Shown here piece after piece: positions 1 to 8,824 of a stretch of DNA of 64,000 nucleotides; position 1 is the stretch's first letter, and every line of letters begins with the position of its first letter. The stretch is from positions 62,242-126,241 of the forward strand of contig DLHI01000021.1 in NCBI GenBank assembly GCA_002483135.1, given 5' to 3'. This stretch comes from Hyphomonadaceae bacterium UBA7672 (GTDB lineage: Bacteria > Pseudomonadota > Alphaproteobacteria > Caulobacterales > Hyphomonadaceae). Below the pieces are notes generated by a model, which saw only the letters and a program-made list of their open reading frames with translations, was not told the origin of the DNA and searched no databases. The position numbers and the translations under genes are program-made.

Positions 1-161
1 GCTTGTAGCGTAGCGTTGCGTTTGTATCCGGCCCGATGGGCGCGTTGCAGCTGTCGCTGCATTTGCCGCCTCCCTTCGGCCTCCGGCGTATGCGTAAGTG
101 GAGTTGGCCGATTCGAGTCTCATCGGCCGAGTAGAGTAAAAAGCGTAGAGTGATGGGAAGG

Positions 162-189
162 CGCGCTTCATCGAAGCGCGTCTTTCTGT
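162..189 (+). terminator. Rho-independent terminator, rightward
   Basis: An 8-bp perfect stem (CGCGCTTC / GAAGCGCG) with a 3-nt loop at 162-180 is followed by a T-rich run (TCTTTCTGTTT). On the plus strand this fits the end of a gene lying left of the window, converging on apbE. Bases 1-161 show no gene that I can support. Confidence 0.55.
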
Positions 190-1143
190 TTATTCCGCCA
201 TCGCCAGCGCAGCCTTCGAAAGATGCGTTCGCGTCCCATCGGCCGTCCGAACAGCAAACACGGCCGCCAACCCCAGCCGCTCCGCCATCGCAAGCCCATC
301 GCCAAGCCCCAGCGCAAAAAGCGCCGTCGCCCACCCATCGGCGTCCATGCAGTGTTCGTGGATCACAGCGACGCCACAGACATCCCCCGCCGGCGTCTTC
401 CCCGTTCGCCCATCCAGCAGATGCGAACCCCCATCCCGCCGCCGCACGAAATCGCCCGACGTCGCGACCGCCAGATTCACCAGCGCGATATCCGTCTCCG
501 CCTCCCCCGCCGCCAGCGGCAAGTCCGACAACTCAAGCGCCACCCACCACGGCTGCGCATCCGGCTTCACGCCCCACCCCACAAACTCGCCGCCGATCTC
601 CATCAGGAAACTCGGCACGCCAAGCTCACGCAGGCGCGCTGCGCAGAGATCAACGGCGTAGCCCTTCGCGATGGAGGACAGATCCAGCCCCACGCCGCCG
701 GGCTGAAAGGCGCGACGCGCTTCAGGATCAATCCGGACATCACGCCATGAGGCGCGCTTCTGTCCGCTTCCGATGTGGGCGAGCGCCTCCAGCGCCGGCC
801 CAAACCCCAGCATGTCCATCCGCCTCGCCAGCGCGGGATCATATGCGCCATCCGTCAGCGTCGCGATTCCCATTGCGCGTGACAGCACGGTGAAGAATTC
901 CGGCTGAAGTTCGCGCCAACCCTCCTCCGCCCGGTTGAACCGGCAGAGATCGGACTCCATCTCCCATCCACTCATCTGCCGGATCACCAGCGCGCATGCA
1001 CCGTCCAGCGTCGCCATCACATCGGGATTGGAGATACTCTCCGGAGCAGCAAACGACAGCGACCAGCCCGTGCCCATCGTCGCGCCCGACAGCCGCCGCA
1101 CCGGCGCATCGATGCGCGAGGCGTGCACGTCCGCCGGCTTCAT
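190..1143 (-). CDS. apbE: FAD:protein FMN transferase (ApbE family)
   Basis: ApbE-family enzyme that transfers FMN from FAD onto a Ser/Thr of a target protein. Visible family motifs: GATMGTGWSL near the N-terminus, the LDLSSIAKGYAVD block, MEIGGE, ATSGDF, HLLDGRTG, and the Mg-binding DADGWATALFALG near the C-terminus. No signal peptide or lipobox is visible, which is unusual because many ApbE proteins are exported. It is the last gene of a minus-strand PepSY-DUF2271-DUF4198-ApbE set, so the likely targets are its neighbours. The longer ORF begins at 1197, but that ATG lies inside a REP-like palindrome (1192-1310), so I prefer the internal ATG at 1143 (317 aa). Neither start has a clear Shine-Dalgarno sequence. 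Confidence 0.88.
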   Translation of the reverse strand: MKPADVHASRIDAPVRRLSGATMGTGWSLSFAAPESISNPDVMATLDGACALVIRQMSGWEMESDLCRFNRAEEGWRELQPEFFTVLSRAMGIATLTDGAYDPALARRMDMLGFGPALEALAHIGSGQKRASWRDVRIDPEARRAFQPGGVGLDLSSIAKGYAVDLCAARLRELGVPSFLMEIGGEFVGWGVKPDAQPWWVALELSDLPLAAGEAETDIALVNLAVATSGDFVRRRDGGSHLLDGRTGKTPAGDVCGVAVIHEHCMDADGWATALFALGLGDGLAMAERLGLAAVFAVRTADGTRTHLSKAALAMAE

Positions 1144-1191
1144 GCCTTTCGGGATCAGGAGACGAGGGTCTGATGGTCTGGACTGCGTCAC

Positions 1192-1310
1192 TGTCATTCC
1201 CGCCGGAGCGCGTCAGCGCGAAGAGCGGGAACCCAGGAGTCGCGCGCACATGTGCCAGCCGCTCCTGGGTTCCGGGTCTGCGCAGCTTCGCTGCTTCGTC
1301 CGGAATGACA
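1192..1310. repeat. REP-like imperfect palindrome
   Basis: The left end reads TGTCATTCCCGCC and the right end GTCCGGAATGACA. Internally GCGGGAACCCAGGAG pairs with CTCCTGGGTTCCGG. This is a nested, roughly 119-bp inverted-repeat element between the DUF4198 gene and apbE. Its left end covers the ATG of the longest apbE reading frame. Confidence 0.6.
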
Positions 1311-1343
1311 ATACGGATCAGTCACGACAGACATCGGCCAGGA

Positions 1344-2153
1344 TCAGCCCGGCAGCACTTCCAGCACGGCCACATAGGTCGACATCGAGTTGACCGGCTT
1401 GCCTTCCATCGACGCAGTACCGCGCGATTCCGCTTCCAGCCAGTACATGCCTGCGTTCTCCAGCGTCAGCTTGACCGTGCCGTCCGCAGCGGACTTCAGG
1501 ACGATCTCGCCGGCTTCCTCGCGATAGCGGTCGCCGCCCGCGATGACCGTGACCTCGACGTTCGCAGCCGGCTTGCCGTTGTCCGTCAGCTTGAAGGTGA
1601 TCTCTTCGCCCGAATAGAGATCGTTCGGGTGCGTGACCGGAACCAGCTCCAGGCCCTTGCCCGTCGGCGTGATCGCGCTCGGCGCGCCGTTAGTGACGAA
1701 GGTCTCGACACGGCGGCTGGAGAGCGTCAGCTCGACGCCCGGCTTCGTGTCGATGCCCTGCGCTACGTATTCGGCCATCGTGCCGCGCCAGCGCTTCGTC
1801 TCCGCGCCTTCCTTCCAAGACGCGTTCAGGCCGCTGTTCGCCTGAGCAATGCGGTAAGTCCCCTTCTGGTCGAGCTTGAGGTCGAACGTCGTGCGATACT
1901 GGCCGACGGTCGCGTTCACCGGCTTCACCGAAGAGCCATCAGGCGCCGTGATGCTGATCGCATCGATCTGCATCGGGCGGTGATCGGGGAAGAACAGGTT
2001 GTTCGAGATCGCGCCGTCGATCGTCACCCACGCATTGTCGCCCGAGACCACGGTGGCCGAGGGCAGGATCCAGGCGCGATGCGCATGGGCGGCGCCAACC
2101 GTCAGAGAGACGACGGCGGCGGCGACGATCAGCTTCTTGGCCAGGTTCTTCAT
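1344..2153 (-). CDS. DUF4198 domain-containing periplasmic protein
   Basis: 269 aa with a classic Sec signal peptide ending near AAHAH. The mature start HRAWILPS and the Ig-like repeats match the DUF4198 family, periplasmic proteins often found beside metal-uptake and PepSY/ApbE genes. No catalytic residues are recognisable. GGGAGAG lies 6 nt before the ATG and supports this start. It is the third gene of the flavin-redox operon, 37 bp after the DUF2271 gene. The molecular role is not established; by context it may bind a metal or support electron transfer in the envelope. Confidence 0.8.
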   Translation of the reverse strand: MKNLAKKLIVAAAVVSLTVGAAHAHRAWILPSATVVSGDNAWVTIDGAISNNLFFPDHRPMQIDAISITAPDGSSVKPVNATVGQYRTTFDLKLDQKGTYRIAQANSGLNASWKEGAETKRWRGTMAEYVAQGIDTKPGVELTLSSRRVETFVTNGAPSAITPTGKGLELVPVTHPNDLYSGEEITFKLTDNGKPAANVEVTVIAGGDRYREEAGEIVLKSAADGTVKLTLENAGMYWLEAESRGTASMEGKPVNSMSTYVAVLEVLPG

Positions 2154-2190
2154 GATGTCTCTCCCGGAGTGAATGGCGATTCGATCTGGA

Positions 2191-2709
2191 TTACTTGGTA
2201 AGCTTGAGCGTCACGGCGCCGAGTTCGGTCTTGCCCGTGGCCGATGCCGTAGCTTCGGCGCCCGGCGCCCACTTGAACGGAATCTCGACCAGCTCCTTGC
2301 CGCCCACTTCGCGGCTGGCTTCGACGATGATCTTGTAGTCGCCGGCCGGCAGGTTCGCGAAGGCAGCGCCGCTCGTGTCGAACTTCACCGTGTTCTTGCC
2401 CGGCGGCTTGGTTGGGCTGGAAACGCCATCGACCGGCATGTTGAGCTCGCGGCCGGTGCGCCGCCACCACTGGCGGATGTCCTTCAGCCACTTCTCGCCT
2501 TCCTGATCCTTCAGCTTGATGTCGTACCAGACCGAAAGATTGGCCGCGACCTTGCCGCTTGCATCCTCGATCCAGATCGCCACGTACGGGCGATGATATT
2601 CAGCAACGTTGAGCTTCGGGATTTCGACGGTCAGCTCCAGCGTGCCGGCATGCGCCGCACCCGCCATCGCCACCGGAACCGCAAGCATAACGACACTACG
2701 CATCAGCAT
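2191..2709 (-). CDS. DUF2271 domain-containing secreted protein (candidate flavinylation target)
   Basis: 172 aa with a signal peptide (cleavage near AAHAG) and a body that matches DUF2271 (LTVEIPKLNVAEYHRPYVA, then KWLKDIRQWWRRTG). DUF2271 proteins are known partners of ApbE and PepSY proteins in extracytosolic flavin redox modules. The usual FMN-acceptor motif is D-x-x-S/T-G-A-T. The aligned position here reads DGVSSPT, keeping the Asp and Thr but losing Gly-Ala. The gene starts 6 bp after the PepSY gene, so the two are surely co-transcribed. An in-frame ATG at 2703 is an alternative start. Confidence 0.8.
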   Translation of the reverse strand: MLMRSVVMLAVPVAMAGAAHAGTLELTVEIPKLNVAEYHRPYVAIWIEDASGKVAANLSVWYDIKLKDQEGEKWLKDIRQWWRRTGRELNMPVDGVSSPTKPPGKNTVKFDTSGAAFANLPAGDYKIIVEASREVGGKELVEIPFKWAPGAEATASATGKTELGAVTLKLTK

Positions 2710-2715
2710 CCGTCC

Positions 2716-3420
2716 TCAGACATGAACCAGGAAAACGGCGATCAACGCCGGAACGACAAGACCCGCGCCGACGATGAACCAGGTCGGCGGTCGGCGTGGC
2801 GCATGCATCCACAACAGCACGAGGCCTGTGATGCAGAACAGGATCGCCGCAACCGAGAAGACGTCGAGGAACCAGAACCACACCGGGCCCGTATTCCTGC
2901 CCTTGTGAAGATCGTTCAGCCACGAGATGGGGCCGCGATCCGTGTTCTCGAAAATGACATCGCCCGTCTCACGGTCGACCGACAGCCAGGCGTCGCCGCC
3001 TGGCTTGGGCATGCCGACATAGACCTCGGCGTCGGACCATTCGCCCGCCTTGCGCGACACAGGCGCGCCGAGTTCCTTTTCCAGCCATGCCGTCACCGGA
3101 GCGGGAAGGATCGCCGTCTCGCCTTCCGCCGGTCCATCGCCCAGCTGCACGAGAATTTCCTGCGGCATGACTGCGGTCTTCTCGATGACCACAGGCTGGC
3201 CCTCGATCTGGCCAGCGTGGTTGAGCGTGATGCCCGTCACGGCAAACAGCAGCATTCCCACCAGCGTCGCGGCGCCGGTGATCCAGTGCCAGACGCGCGC
3301 CTGCGTCATCCAGAACAGGCGGCGCACCTTGGCCTTGTGAGCCTTCCGCGCGGCCTTTTCGGCCTTCAGACGCTCTGCGTCTTCCGGTCCCGCCGCCTGC
3401 AAGTTCGCCCCTTCGGCCAT
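2716..3420 (-). CDS. PepSY-associated transmembrane protein
   Basis: 234 aa membrane protein with an N-terminal TM after RVWHWITGAATLVG, a periplasmic PepSY-like region (residues 60-160), the WLNDLHKGRNTG segment typical of PepSY_TM proteins, and two C-terminal TMs (VFSVAAILFCITGLVLL; WFIVGAGLVVPALIAVFLV). PepSY_TM proteins move electrons across the inner membrane in siderophore or iron reduction systems. First gene of the operon with DUF2271, DUF4198 and ApbE. I chose the ATG at 3420 because the longer frame (from 3540) runs through a Fur-like site and reads as low-complexity leader. Confidence 0.8.
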   Translation of the reverse strand: MAEGANLQAAGPEDAERLKAEKAARKAHKAKVRRLFWMTQARVWHWITGAATLVGMLLFAVTGITLNHAGQIEGQPVVIEKTAVMPQEILVQLGDGPAEGETAILPAPVTAWLEKELGAPVSRKAGEWSDAEVYVGMPKPGGDAWLSVDRETGDVIFENTDRGPISWLNDLHKGRNTGPVWFWFLDVFSVAAILFCITGLVLLWMHAPRRPPTWFIVGAGLVVPALIAVFLVHV

Positions 3421-3515
3421 CCAGCATCCTGTTGCGTGGCGACCCCGACTCGCCCCGCGATTTCCGACCGCCGCAGCGGCTTTGATTTCAGCGACCGTTA
3501 CGCCAGCAACCCTCC

Positions 3516-3540
3516 ATTTGCAACCCATTCTCATTTGCAA
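3516..3540 (-). promoter_or_regulatory. Candidate Fur-type operator
   Basis: On the minus strand the region reads TTGCAAATGAGAATGGG followed by TTGCAAAT: an AATGAGAAT Fur half-site and two direct copies of TTGCAAAT 17 bp apart. It lies about 100 bp upstream of the PepSY start, which fits iron control of the redox operon. Assigned by eye only. Confidence 0.4.
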
Positions 3541-3697
3541 AAAACAGTGAGACCCTCGGTTTTGCTGCGAAAACTGGCGCCGCGACCGCAGGTCGCTGGC
3601 CAGGCGTCATCTCGCTTGAGGCAACGCCGCGGGCGTGCATGGTGAGGCTCCAGTTATCTCCCTGCTCCCCCCGAACGACCCCACTGAAGAGGACATC

Positions 3698-4948
3698 ATG
3701 GCGCTTTCGAAACGGCTCACCCTTGCGCTGGCCGCCGCCGCCCTGCTTTCGGCCTGCACGACAGTCGCAGCCCCGCATGGCGTTTCGGCCGAGGCCTGGG
3801 CGATCCACCAGCGCCTGATGACGCTCGACACCCACCTCGATACGCCTGCCTTCTTCGACACGGCGCGCGGCTACGACATCATGGAACGCCATGATGTGGA
3901 GCGCGACGGATCGCAGGTCGACTATCCGCGCATGGTCGAGGGCGGCCTCGATGGCGGCTTCTGGGTCATCTTCATGGGCCAGGGCCCGCTGACGCCGGAA
4001 GGCTATCAGGCCGTCCGCGACTCCGCCCTCATCCGCGCCATGTCGATCCACAAGATGGTCGCCGCGAACCCCGACGCGTTCGAGCTGGCGCTGACGTCGG
4101 CGGATGCCGCGCGCATCAATGCCCTGGGCAAGAAGATCGTCTACCTGTCGATCGAGAACTCCTACGAGTTCGGCGAGGATCTCTCCCTGCTCGACACCTT
4201 CTACAAGCTGGGCGTGCGCATGGCCGGCCCGGTTCACAACGGCAACAACCAGCTGGCAGACTCAACCAACCCCGGACCGAATCCGCCGGTGAGTTGGGGC
4301 GGTCTGTCGCCAATGGGCCGCGAGTATGTGAAGCGCGCCAATGAGCTGGGCATCGTGCTCGACGGAAGCCACGCATCCGACGCGGCGATCGAACAGATGA
4401 TCGATCTGTCGGCCACGCCGATCATCCTGTCGCACCACGGCGCCGACGGAATTTTCCAGCACACGCGCAACGCTCCGGACGAGCTTCTGAAGAAGCTGGC
4501 GGCCAGGGGCGGCGTCATTCACATGAACGCGCTGGGATCGTTCCTGAAGGATCTCAACCAGTCGCCCGAGCGGATGGCTGCGCTTCAGGAGCTTCGCAAG
4601 AAATATCCCAACCCCAACCAGCTCTCGGGCGCCGAGTATCAAGCTTACCTGACCGAGATGAATCGTCTCAACCGTCAGCATATCGAGGTACGCGCCACGT
4701 TCGAGGACTACATGGAGCAGGTTCTCTATACGATCAAACTGGTCGGGGTGGACCATGTCGGCTTTGGCGCCGACTGGGATGGCGGCGGCGGTCTCGAGGG
4801 CTATCGCGATATCACCTACCTGCCCAAAATCACCGAACGGCTGCTCAAGGAAGGCTACACCGAGGAAGACCTCGCCAAGATGTGGGGCGGCAATGTCGTG
4901 CGCCTGCTGAAGACGGCGGAAGACTACAAGGCGAGTATCGGAAAGTAG
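3698..4948 (+). CDS. Membrane dipeptidase, peptidase family M19 (lipoprotein)
   Basis: 416 aa zinc dipeptidase of the renal dipeptidase family. A lipoprotein signal peptide with lipobox LLSAC is at residues 10-20. Metal-site elements are visible: LDTHLDTP (HxD), the bridging Glu in YLSIENSYEF, the two His in ILSHHGADG, and the late Asp in GFGADWDG. The start at ATG 3698 sits directly before the signal peptide; the upstream 21 codons have no support. It probably cleaves dipeptides in the periplasm. It converges on the TauE gene across a palindromic element. Confidence 0.92.
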   Translation: MALSKRLTLALAAAALLSACTTVAAPHGVSAEAWAIHQRLMTLDTHLDTPAFFDTARGYDIMERHDVERDGSQVDYPRMVEGGLDGGFWVIFMGQGPLTPEGYQAVRDSALIRAMSIHKMVAANPDAFELALTSADAARINALGKKIVYLSIENSYEFGEDLSLLDTFYKLGVRMAGPVHNGNNQLADSTNPGPNPPVSWGGLSPMGREYVKRANELGIVLDGSHASDAAIEQMIDLSATPIILSHHGADGIFQHTRNAPDELLKKLAARGGVIHMNALGSFLKDLNQSPERMAALQELRKKYPNPNQLSGAEYQAYLTEMNRLNRQHIEVRATFEDYMEQVLYTIKLVGVDHVGFGADWDGGGGLEGYRDITYLPKITERLLKEGYTEEDLAKMWGGNVVRLLKTAEDYKASIGK

Positions 4949-4961
4949 TTGCTGGATTTGT

Positions 4962-5021
4962 GAGCACGCCCTCATCCTGAGGGATCGCGAAGCGATCGTC
5001 TCGAAGGATGATGGCGTGCTC
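4962..5021. repeat. Palindromic intergenic element
   Basis: 17-bp arms (4962-4978 and 5005-5021, one mismatch, GAGCACGCC...CATCCT) enclose a second hairpin GATCGC-GAA-GCGATC (4983-4997). It sits between the converging M19 and TauE genes and could serve as a bidirectional transcription stop. Confidence 0.6.
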
Positions 5022-5039
5022 GCGGTCGTTCGTGCAGAG

Positions 5040-5915
5040 CTACCCCATCCCCGGCGCCAGATCCTTGAGCATGAAGGCCGACGTCAGCAGCAGGTAGCCG
5101 CCGAACACGCGCTTGAGTTTCACCGGGTCCAGCTTGTGGGCCGCTGCTGCGCCTAGCGGCGCAGTCCAGATGCTCATGGCCGTGATCGCCACCAGCGCGA
5201 TCATGTTGACGAAGCCCACCGAGCCTGTCGGCAGGCCGGGCTGGCCGAAGCCTGCGATCATGCTGCCGATGGCGCCGGGCACCGCGATGATCGTGCCGAA
5301 GCCCGCCGCCGTCGCCACTGCCCGGTGCATGTTGACGCCGCTCATCGTCATGATCAGCACGGCAGGCGTTCCCCCGCCAATGCCAAGCAGCGAGGAGAAG
5401 GCGCCTAGCCCCGAACCAAGCGCGGCGCGCGCCGGCCCCCTGGGCATGTTTTCCTCCGTCTTCACCTTGCGCCCGAGGATCTGGAAGACGAACTGCAGGC
5501 CCAGGGGGATGAGGAAGATGCCGAAGGCAATCTTCAGTTGGCCGCCATCCATGAAGCTGGTGAGCGCGACGCCCGCGACAACGCCGGCCACCACCCAGGG
5601 CAGCCAGCCCTTGAGGATACTCCAGTCCACTGCCCCGCGCTTTGCGTGCGCCTGTACCGACCTCAGCGAGGTAAAGAAGATGGTCGCCAGCGACGTGCCG
5701 ATCGCCACATGCATGATGTGCTCGTCGCCGCCATCATGAGGCAACACCGTCAGCACGCCCGCCAGCGCCGGCACGACCACAAAGCCGCCGCCGATACCGA
5801 ACATGCCCGCGACAAAGCCCGCGAACAGTCCGGCTACCAGCATGGAGACAACCAGCAGTCCGTATTGCTGGATCGCCACGCCGAACCAGTCTGTCTGGGA
5901 GGCTATCTGGCCCAT
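5040..5915 (-). CDS. TauE/SafE family sulfite exporter-type permease
   Basis: 291 aa, about eight TM helices. The two family repeats are visible: GLFAGFVAGMFGIGGGFVVV in the first half and GSGLGAFSSLLGIGGGTPAV in the second. TauE/SafE proteins are anion permeases linked to sulfite, sulfonate or thiosulfate export, but the substrate is not readable here. The ORF can start at 6020, but its first 35 residues are Arg/Cys-rich and non-membrane, so I chose ATG 5915. A second, different TauE-type gene lies at 28239. Confidence 0.85.
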   Translation of the reverse strand: MGQIASQTDWFGVAIQQYGLLVVSMLVAGLFAGFVAGMFGIGGGFVVVPALAGVLTVLPHDGGDEHIMHVAIGTSLATIFFTSLRSVQAHAKRGAVDWSILKGWLPWVVAGVVAGVALTSFMDGGQLKIAFGIFLIPLGLQFVFQILGRKVKTEENMPRGPARAALGSGLGAFSSLLGIGGGTPAVLIMTMSGVNMHRAVATAAGFGTIIAVPGAIGSMIAGFGQPGLPTGSVGFVNMIALVAITAMSIWTAPLGAAAAHKLDPVKLKRVFGGYLLLTSAFMLKDLAPGMG

Positions 5916-6130
5916 TTCGGTAAGCGCCACTCGGGGTACGTCCAACCTGATCGCGTCGGGAAAGGTATGCGTCCGGCATGCGCACCGGCGCGACGGGGAG
6001 CAAGGCCGGCGGCCCCCCACGGCCGCCTAACCTTCACAGGCGCCACCTATTGCAGCGCCATCGCCCAGATGGCGCCCACGCAGGAGAATGCGCGCCCCTG
6101 CGTGGGCCACCTGTGCGGTTTTGACGCCGC

Positions 6131-8824
6131 CTAGAACGTCTGCTTCGCGCGGACGTAGTAGAATCCGCCCTGCCAGTCGACGATGGAGTCGGAACGATAG
6201 ATGCGTCCGTTGGTGGTTTCCTGGAGGTAGGGGTTGCCTTCCGCAGGATAGGTGTCGAGCACGTTGCGCGCGCCGACCGCGAGGTTCAGCGAATCGCTGA
6301 CATCCCAGCCGAACTCGAGATCGAACAGCACTTCGGCCGGCATTTCCTGCTTGGCGAGGCCCTGCGGATAGGCCGACGCCGCGTTGGGATTGCAGGTGAA
6401 GCCGTCGCTCGCGTTGCCGGTCAGGCAGTTGGACACGGTGTAGTCGCCCGTGTAGTTCGCCCGGCCCATGAACGTGAAGTCGCCGATGCGGTGTACGGCT
6501 GAGAAGACGCCGCGCAATTCCGGAGCAGCGTTCTCGAAGTCAAACACGTCTTCCTCGAAGAACAGGTTGGCGATGTTCACCTGCTCGATCGAGAACTTGT
6601 TGTAGTTGAGGCTGGTCGTGAACGTGGTCGATCCGAACTCGCCCCAGTCGGCGTCGTAGGTGACAACCAGGTCGACACCTTCCGTTTTCGAATCGAATGC
6701 GTTCTGGAAGAAGTTGACTCCGCCGATCGTATCAGCGCCAGGAACCCCCGCCGCCAGCAGCGCAGTGCGGATCGCCGGCGTCACGTTGATGGTGGCGGTT
6801 GCGTAGAACTGGTCCTCGAGGTCGATCCGGTAGAAGTCGAGCGTGACGTCGACCGGACCAAAGCTGCCTGTCGCGCCCAGCGAATAGTTGGTGGACGATT
6901 CAGGCTGCAGCTCCTTCGCGCCGAGAAACTGCGAGACCGGGTTGGTTGCCGGGAACAGGCCCACCGCCACCGGCTCGCCCGCCGGGAAGCGCGTCGAGAC
7001 GTTGATGGTCGACAGCTGGCCTGGCGTGGGCGCCCGGAAACCAGTGCCCACCGATCCGCGCAGATTGATGTCCGGCGTAAGCGAATAGCGGCCCGACAGC
7101 TTGTAGTCGAATGTCTCGCCGAAGTCGGAATAGTTCTCGAACCGCAGCGCAAGGTTGAGAAAGAGGTCGTCCGTCACATCGGATGCGAAGTCGACATAGG
7201 CGGCATAGCTGTCGCGGTTGAGCGACCCCGAGTAGGCGGGGTTGTTTCCCGGGAAGCCGTCCGATCCCACCGCGAGCTGCGTGTAGACTGGGTCCGACGC
7301 GGTCTGGCAGTTGAGGTTGGTCATGCCAGCGGCGAGACCGGCTGGCGTCGCCGTGCGGGCGCCGACTGTCGTTTCGTTGGAGCAGAAGTTCCACGGATCC
7401 TGCAGGGCGTACGGCCCCGCGATCCAGGACGCCTCTTCACCGGGAACGATCTCATAGCCCTCGTCGCGGTATTCAGCGCCGAAGCCTATATCGAGCGGAT
7501 TGGCGAAGAAGCTGACCGGCAGGGTGTAGACGAAGTCGGCGTTCAGCGCGAACTCGTCCGATATCAGATCGCCGGGGTGAAACTCGGTCGGCGACAGGTT
7601 GCCGAGCGACGGGTTCACGGTGTTCCACAGCGTGTAGTAGATCGTGTCCTTCCCGTAGCGGCCCGTGAAGTCGTAGGAGAAGTTTTCCGCAAAGTCGCCG
7701 CGGATGCCCCCCGTGAACGAATAGTCGACGACGTTGCCGCCAAAGCGCGGCGTGCGGCCGGCGGGATAGGTCGATAGGTACTGGAAGATCGACCCGTTCT
7801 GCGTGCGGATACGCGACGTATTGATGGAGGCGACGGGGCTGCGATAGTTGAAGTCGCCGTCAGACGTCGAGTTCGAGTAGTTGGCGAAGCCGTACAGCTC
7901 CATCGTATCGCTCAGCTTGTAGCCGGCGTTGATGAACATCCGGAACGCTTCCGCTTCCGGCTGGCCCCAGATCTGAACATTCGAGGAATCGAAGTCCTCG
8001 CCCGATCCGAACAGGTAGGCGTATTGCGGGTTGGCGGCGAGATACGCGGCGACGCTGAACGAGCCCTGCTGCCAGTTGACGCCATTGGTGTTGCCGCGCT
8101 GGATGTCCCACTGCATGCCGCGGTTGGTGGGCTGGGCGCTTGTGCCCTCAACGCTGATGTTGATGAAGCCGTTCTCGCCCAGCGCCAGGCCCAGGTTGGC
8201 GGCAATGAGCAGGTCCTCGCCGTCGTCTTCATAATAGGAACCCGCCTGGAACTGGATTTCCCCGCCTTCCGGCGCGTCCTTCAGGATGAAGTTCATGACG
8301 CCGGCGATGGCGTCCGAGCCGTACTGGGCCGCCGCGCCATCGCGCAGGACTTCGATGGTCTTGATGGCGGACGCGGGGATGGTAGCGACATCCGGTCCCT
8401 GCGTGCCCGATCCGCCGATGCTGACGAGAGCCGCGCGATGGCGCCGCTTCGAGTTCACCAGCACGAGCGTCTTGTCGGAGGCGAGGCCCCGTAACGCGGC
8501 TGGGCGGATGAAGGTGGCTCCGTCCGAGATCGGCTGGCGCGCGATGGTGTAGGAAGGAACCAGTGTCTTGAGAATGTCGTTGGTGTCGGTGAACGAGATG
8601 TCCTCGATCGCCTCTGCCGTCAGAACGTCGACTGGGACAGCTGAGTCGGCGACACTCCTGCCGGTACGCGTACCGGTAACGATGATAATGTCGTCGCTGT
8701 CGTCAGCGGTCGCCGCATCTACCGGAGGAAGCTCTGGTCCGCTTTGCGCCTGGGCTGTCCCTGTCAGCGCCGCTCCCGCCACAGCCACGCAGATAAGCCC
8801 GTGATAGAGAAGTCTGGTCTTCAT
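6131..8824 (-). CDS. TonB-dependent outer-membrane receptor
   Basis: 897 aa. Signal peptide to about residue 27, a TonB-box-like DDIIIVTGTRTGR, and a plug domain with TIPASAIKTIEVLRDGAAAQ and YGSDAIAGVMNFIL. A long beta-barrel follows and the last residue is Phe (AKQTF), the usual outer-membrane signature. It imports an unidentified ligand using TonB energy. I chose ATG 8824 because it has a purine-rich GGGGACC upstream and begins at the signal peptide; 16 further codons are possible upstream. No Fur-like site was seen in front, so an iron ligand is not implied. Confidence 0.93.
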   Translation of the reverse strand: MKTRLLYHGLICVAVAGAALTGTAQAQSGPELPPVDAATADDSDDIIIVTGTRTGRSVADSAVPVDVLTAEAIEDISFTDTNDILKTLVPSYTIARQPISDGATFIRPAALRGLASDKTLVLVNSKRRHRAALVSIGGSGTQGPDVATIPASAIKTIEVLRDGAAAQYGSDAIAGVMNFILKDAPEGGEIQFQAGSYYEDDGEDLLIAANLGLALGENGFINISVEGTSAQPTNRGMQWDIQRGNTNGVNWQQGSFSVAAYLAANPQYAYLFGSGEDFDSSNVQIWGQPEAEAFRMFINAGYKLSDTMELYGFANYSNSTSDGDFNYRSPVASINTSRIRTQNGSIFQYLSTYPAGRTPRFGGNVVDYSFTGGIRGDFAENFSYDFTGRYGKDTIYYTLWNTVNPSLGNLSPTEFHPGDLISDEFALNADFVYTLPVSFFANPLDIGFGAEYRDEGYEIVPGEEASWIAGPYALQDPWNFCSNETTVGARTATPAGLAAGMTNLNCQTASDPVYTQLAVGSDGFPGNNPAYSGSLNRDSYAAYVDFASDVTDDLFLNLALRFENYSDFGETFDYKLSGRYSLTPDINLRGSVGTGFRAPTPGQLSTINVSTRFPAGEPVAVGLFPATNPVSQFLGAKELQPESSTNYSLGATGSFGPVDVTLDFYRIDLEDQFYATATINVTPAIRTALLAAGVPGADTIGGVNFFQNAFDSKTEGVDLVVTYDADWGEFGSTTFTTSLNYNKFSIEQVNIANLFFEEDVFDFENAAPELRGVFSAVHRIGDFTFMGRANYTGDYTVSNCLTGNASDGFTCNPNAASAYPQGLAKQEMPAEVLFDLEFGWDVSDSLNLAVGARNVLDTYPAEGNPYLQETTNGRIYRSDSIVDWQGGFYYVRAKQTF

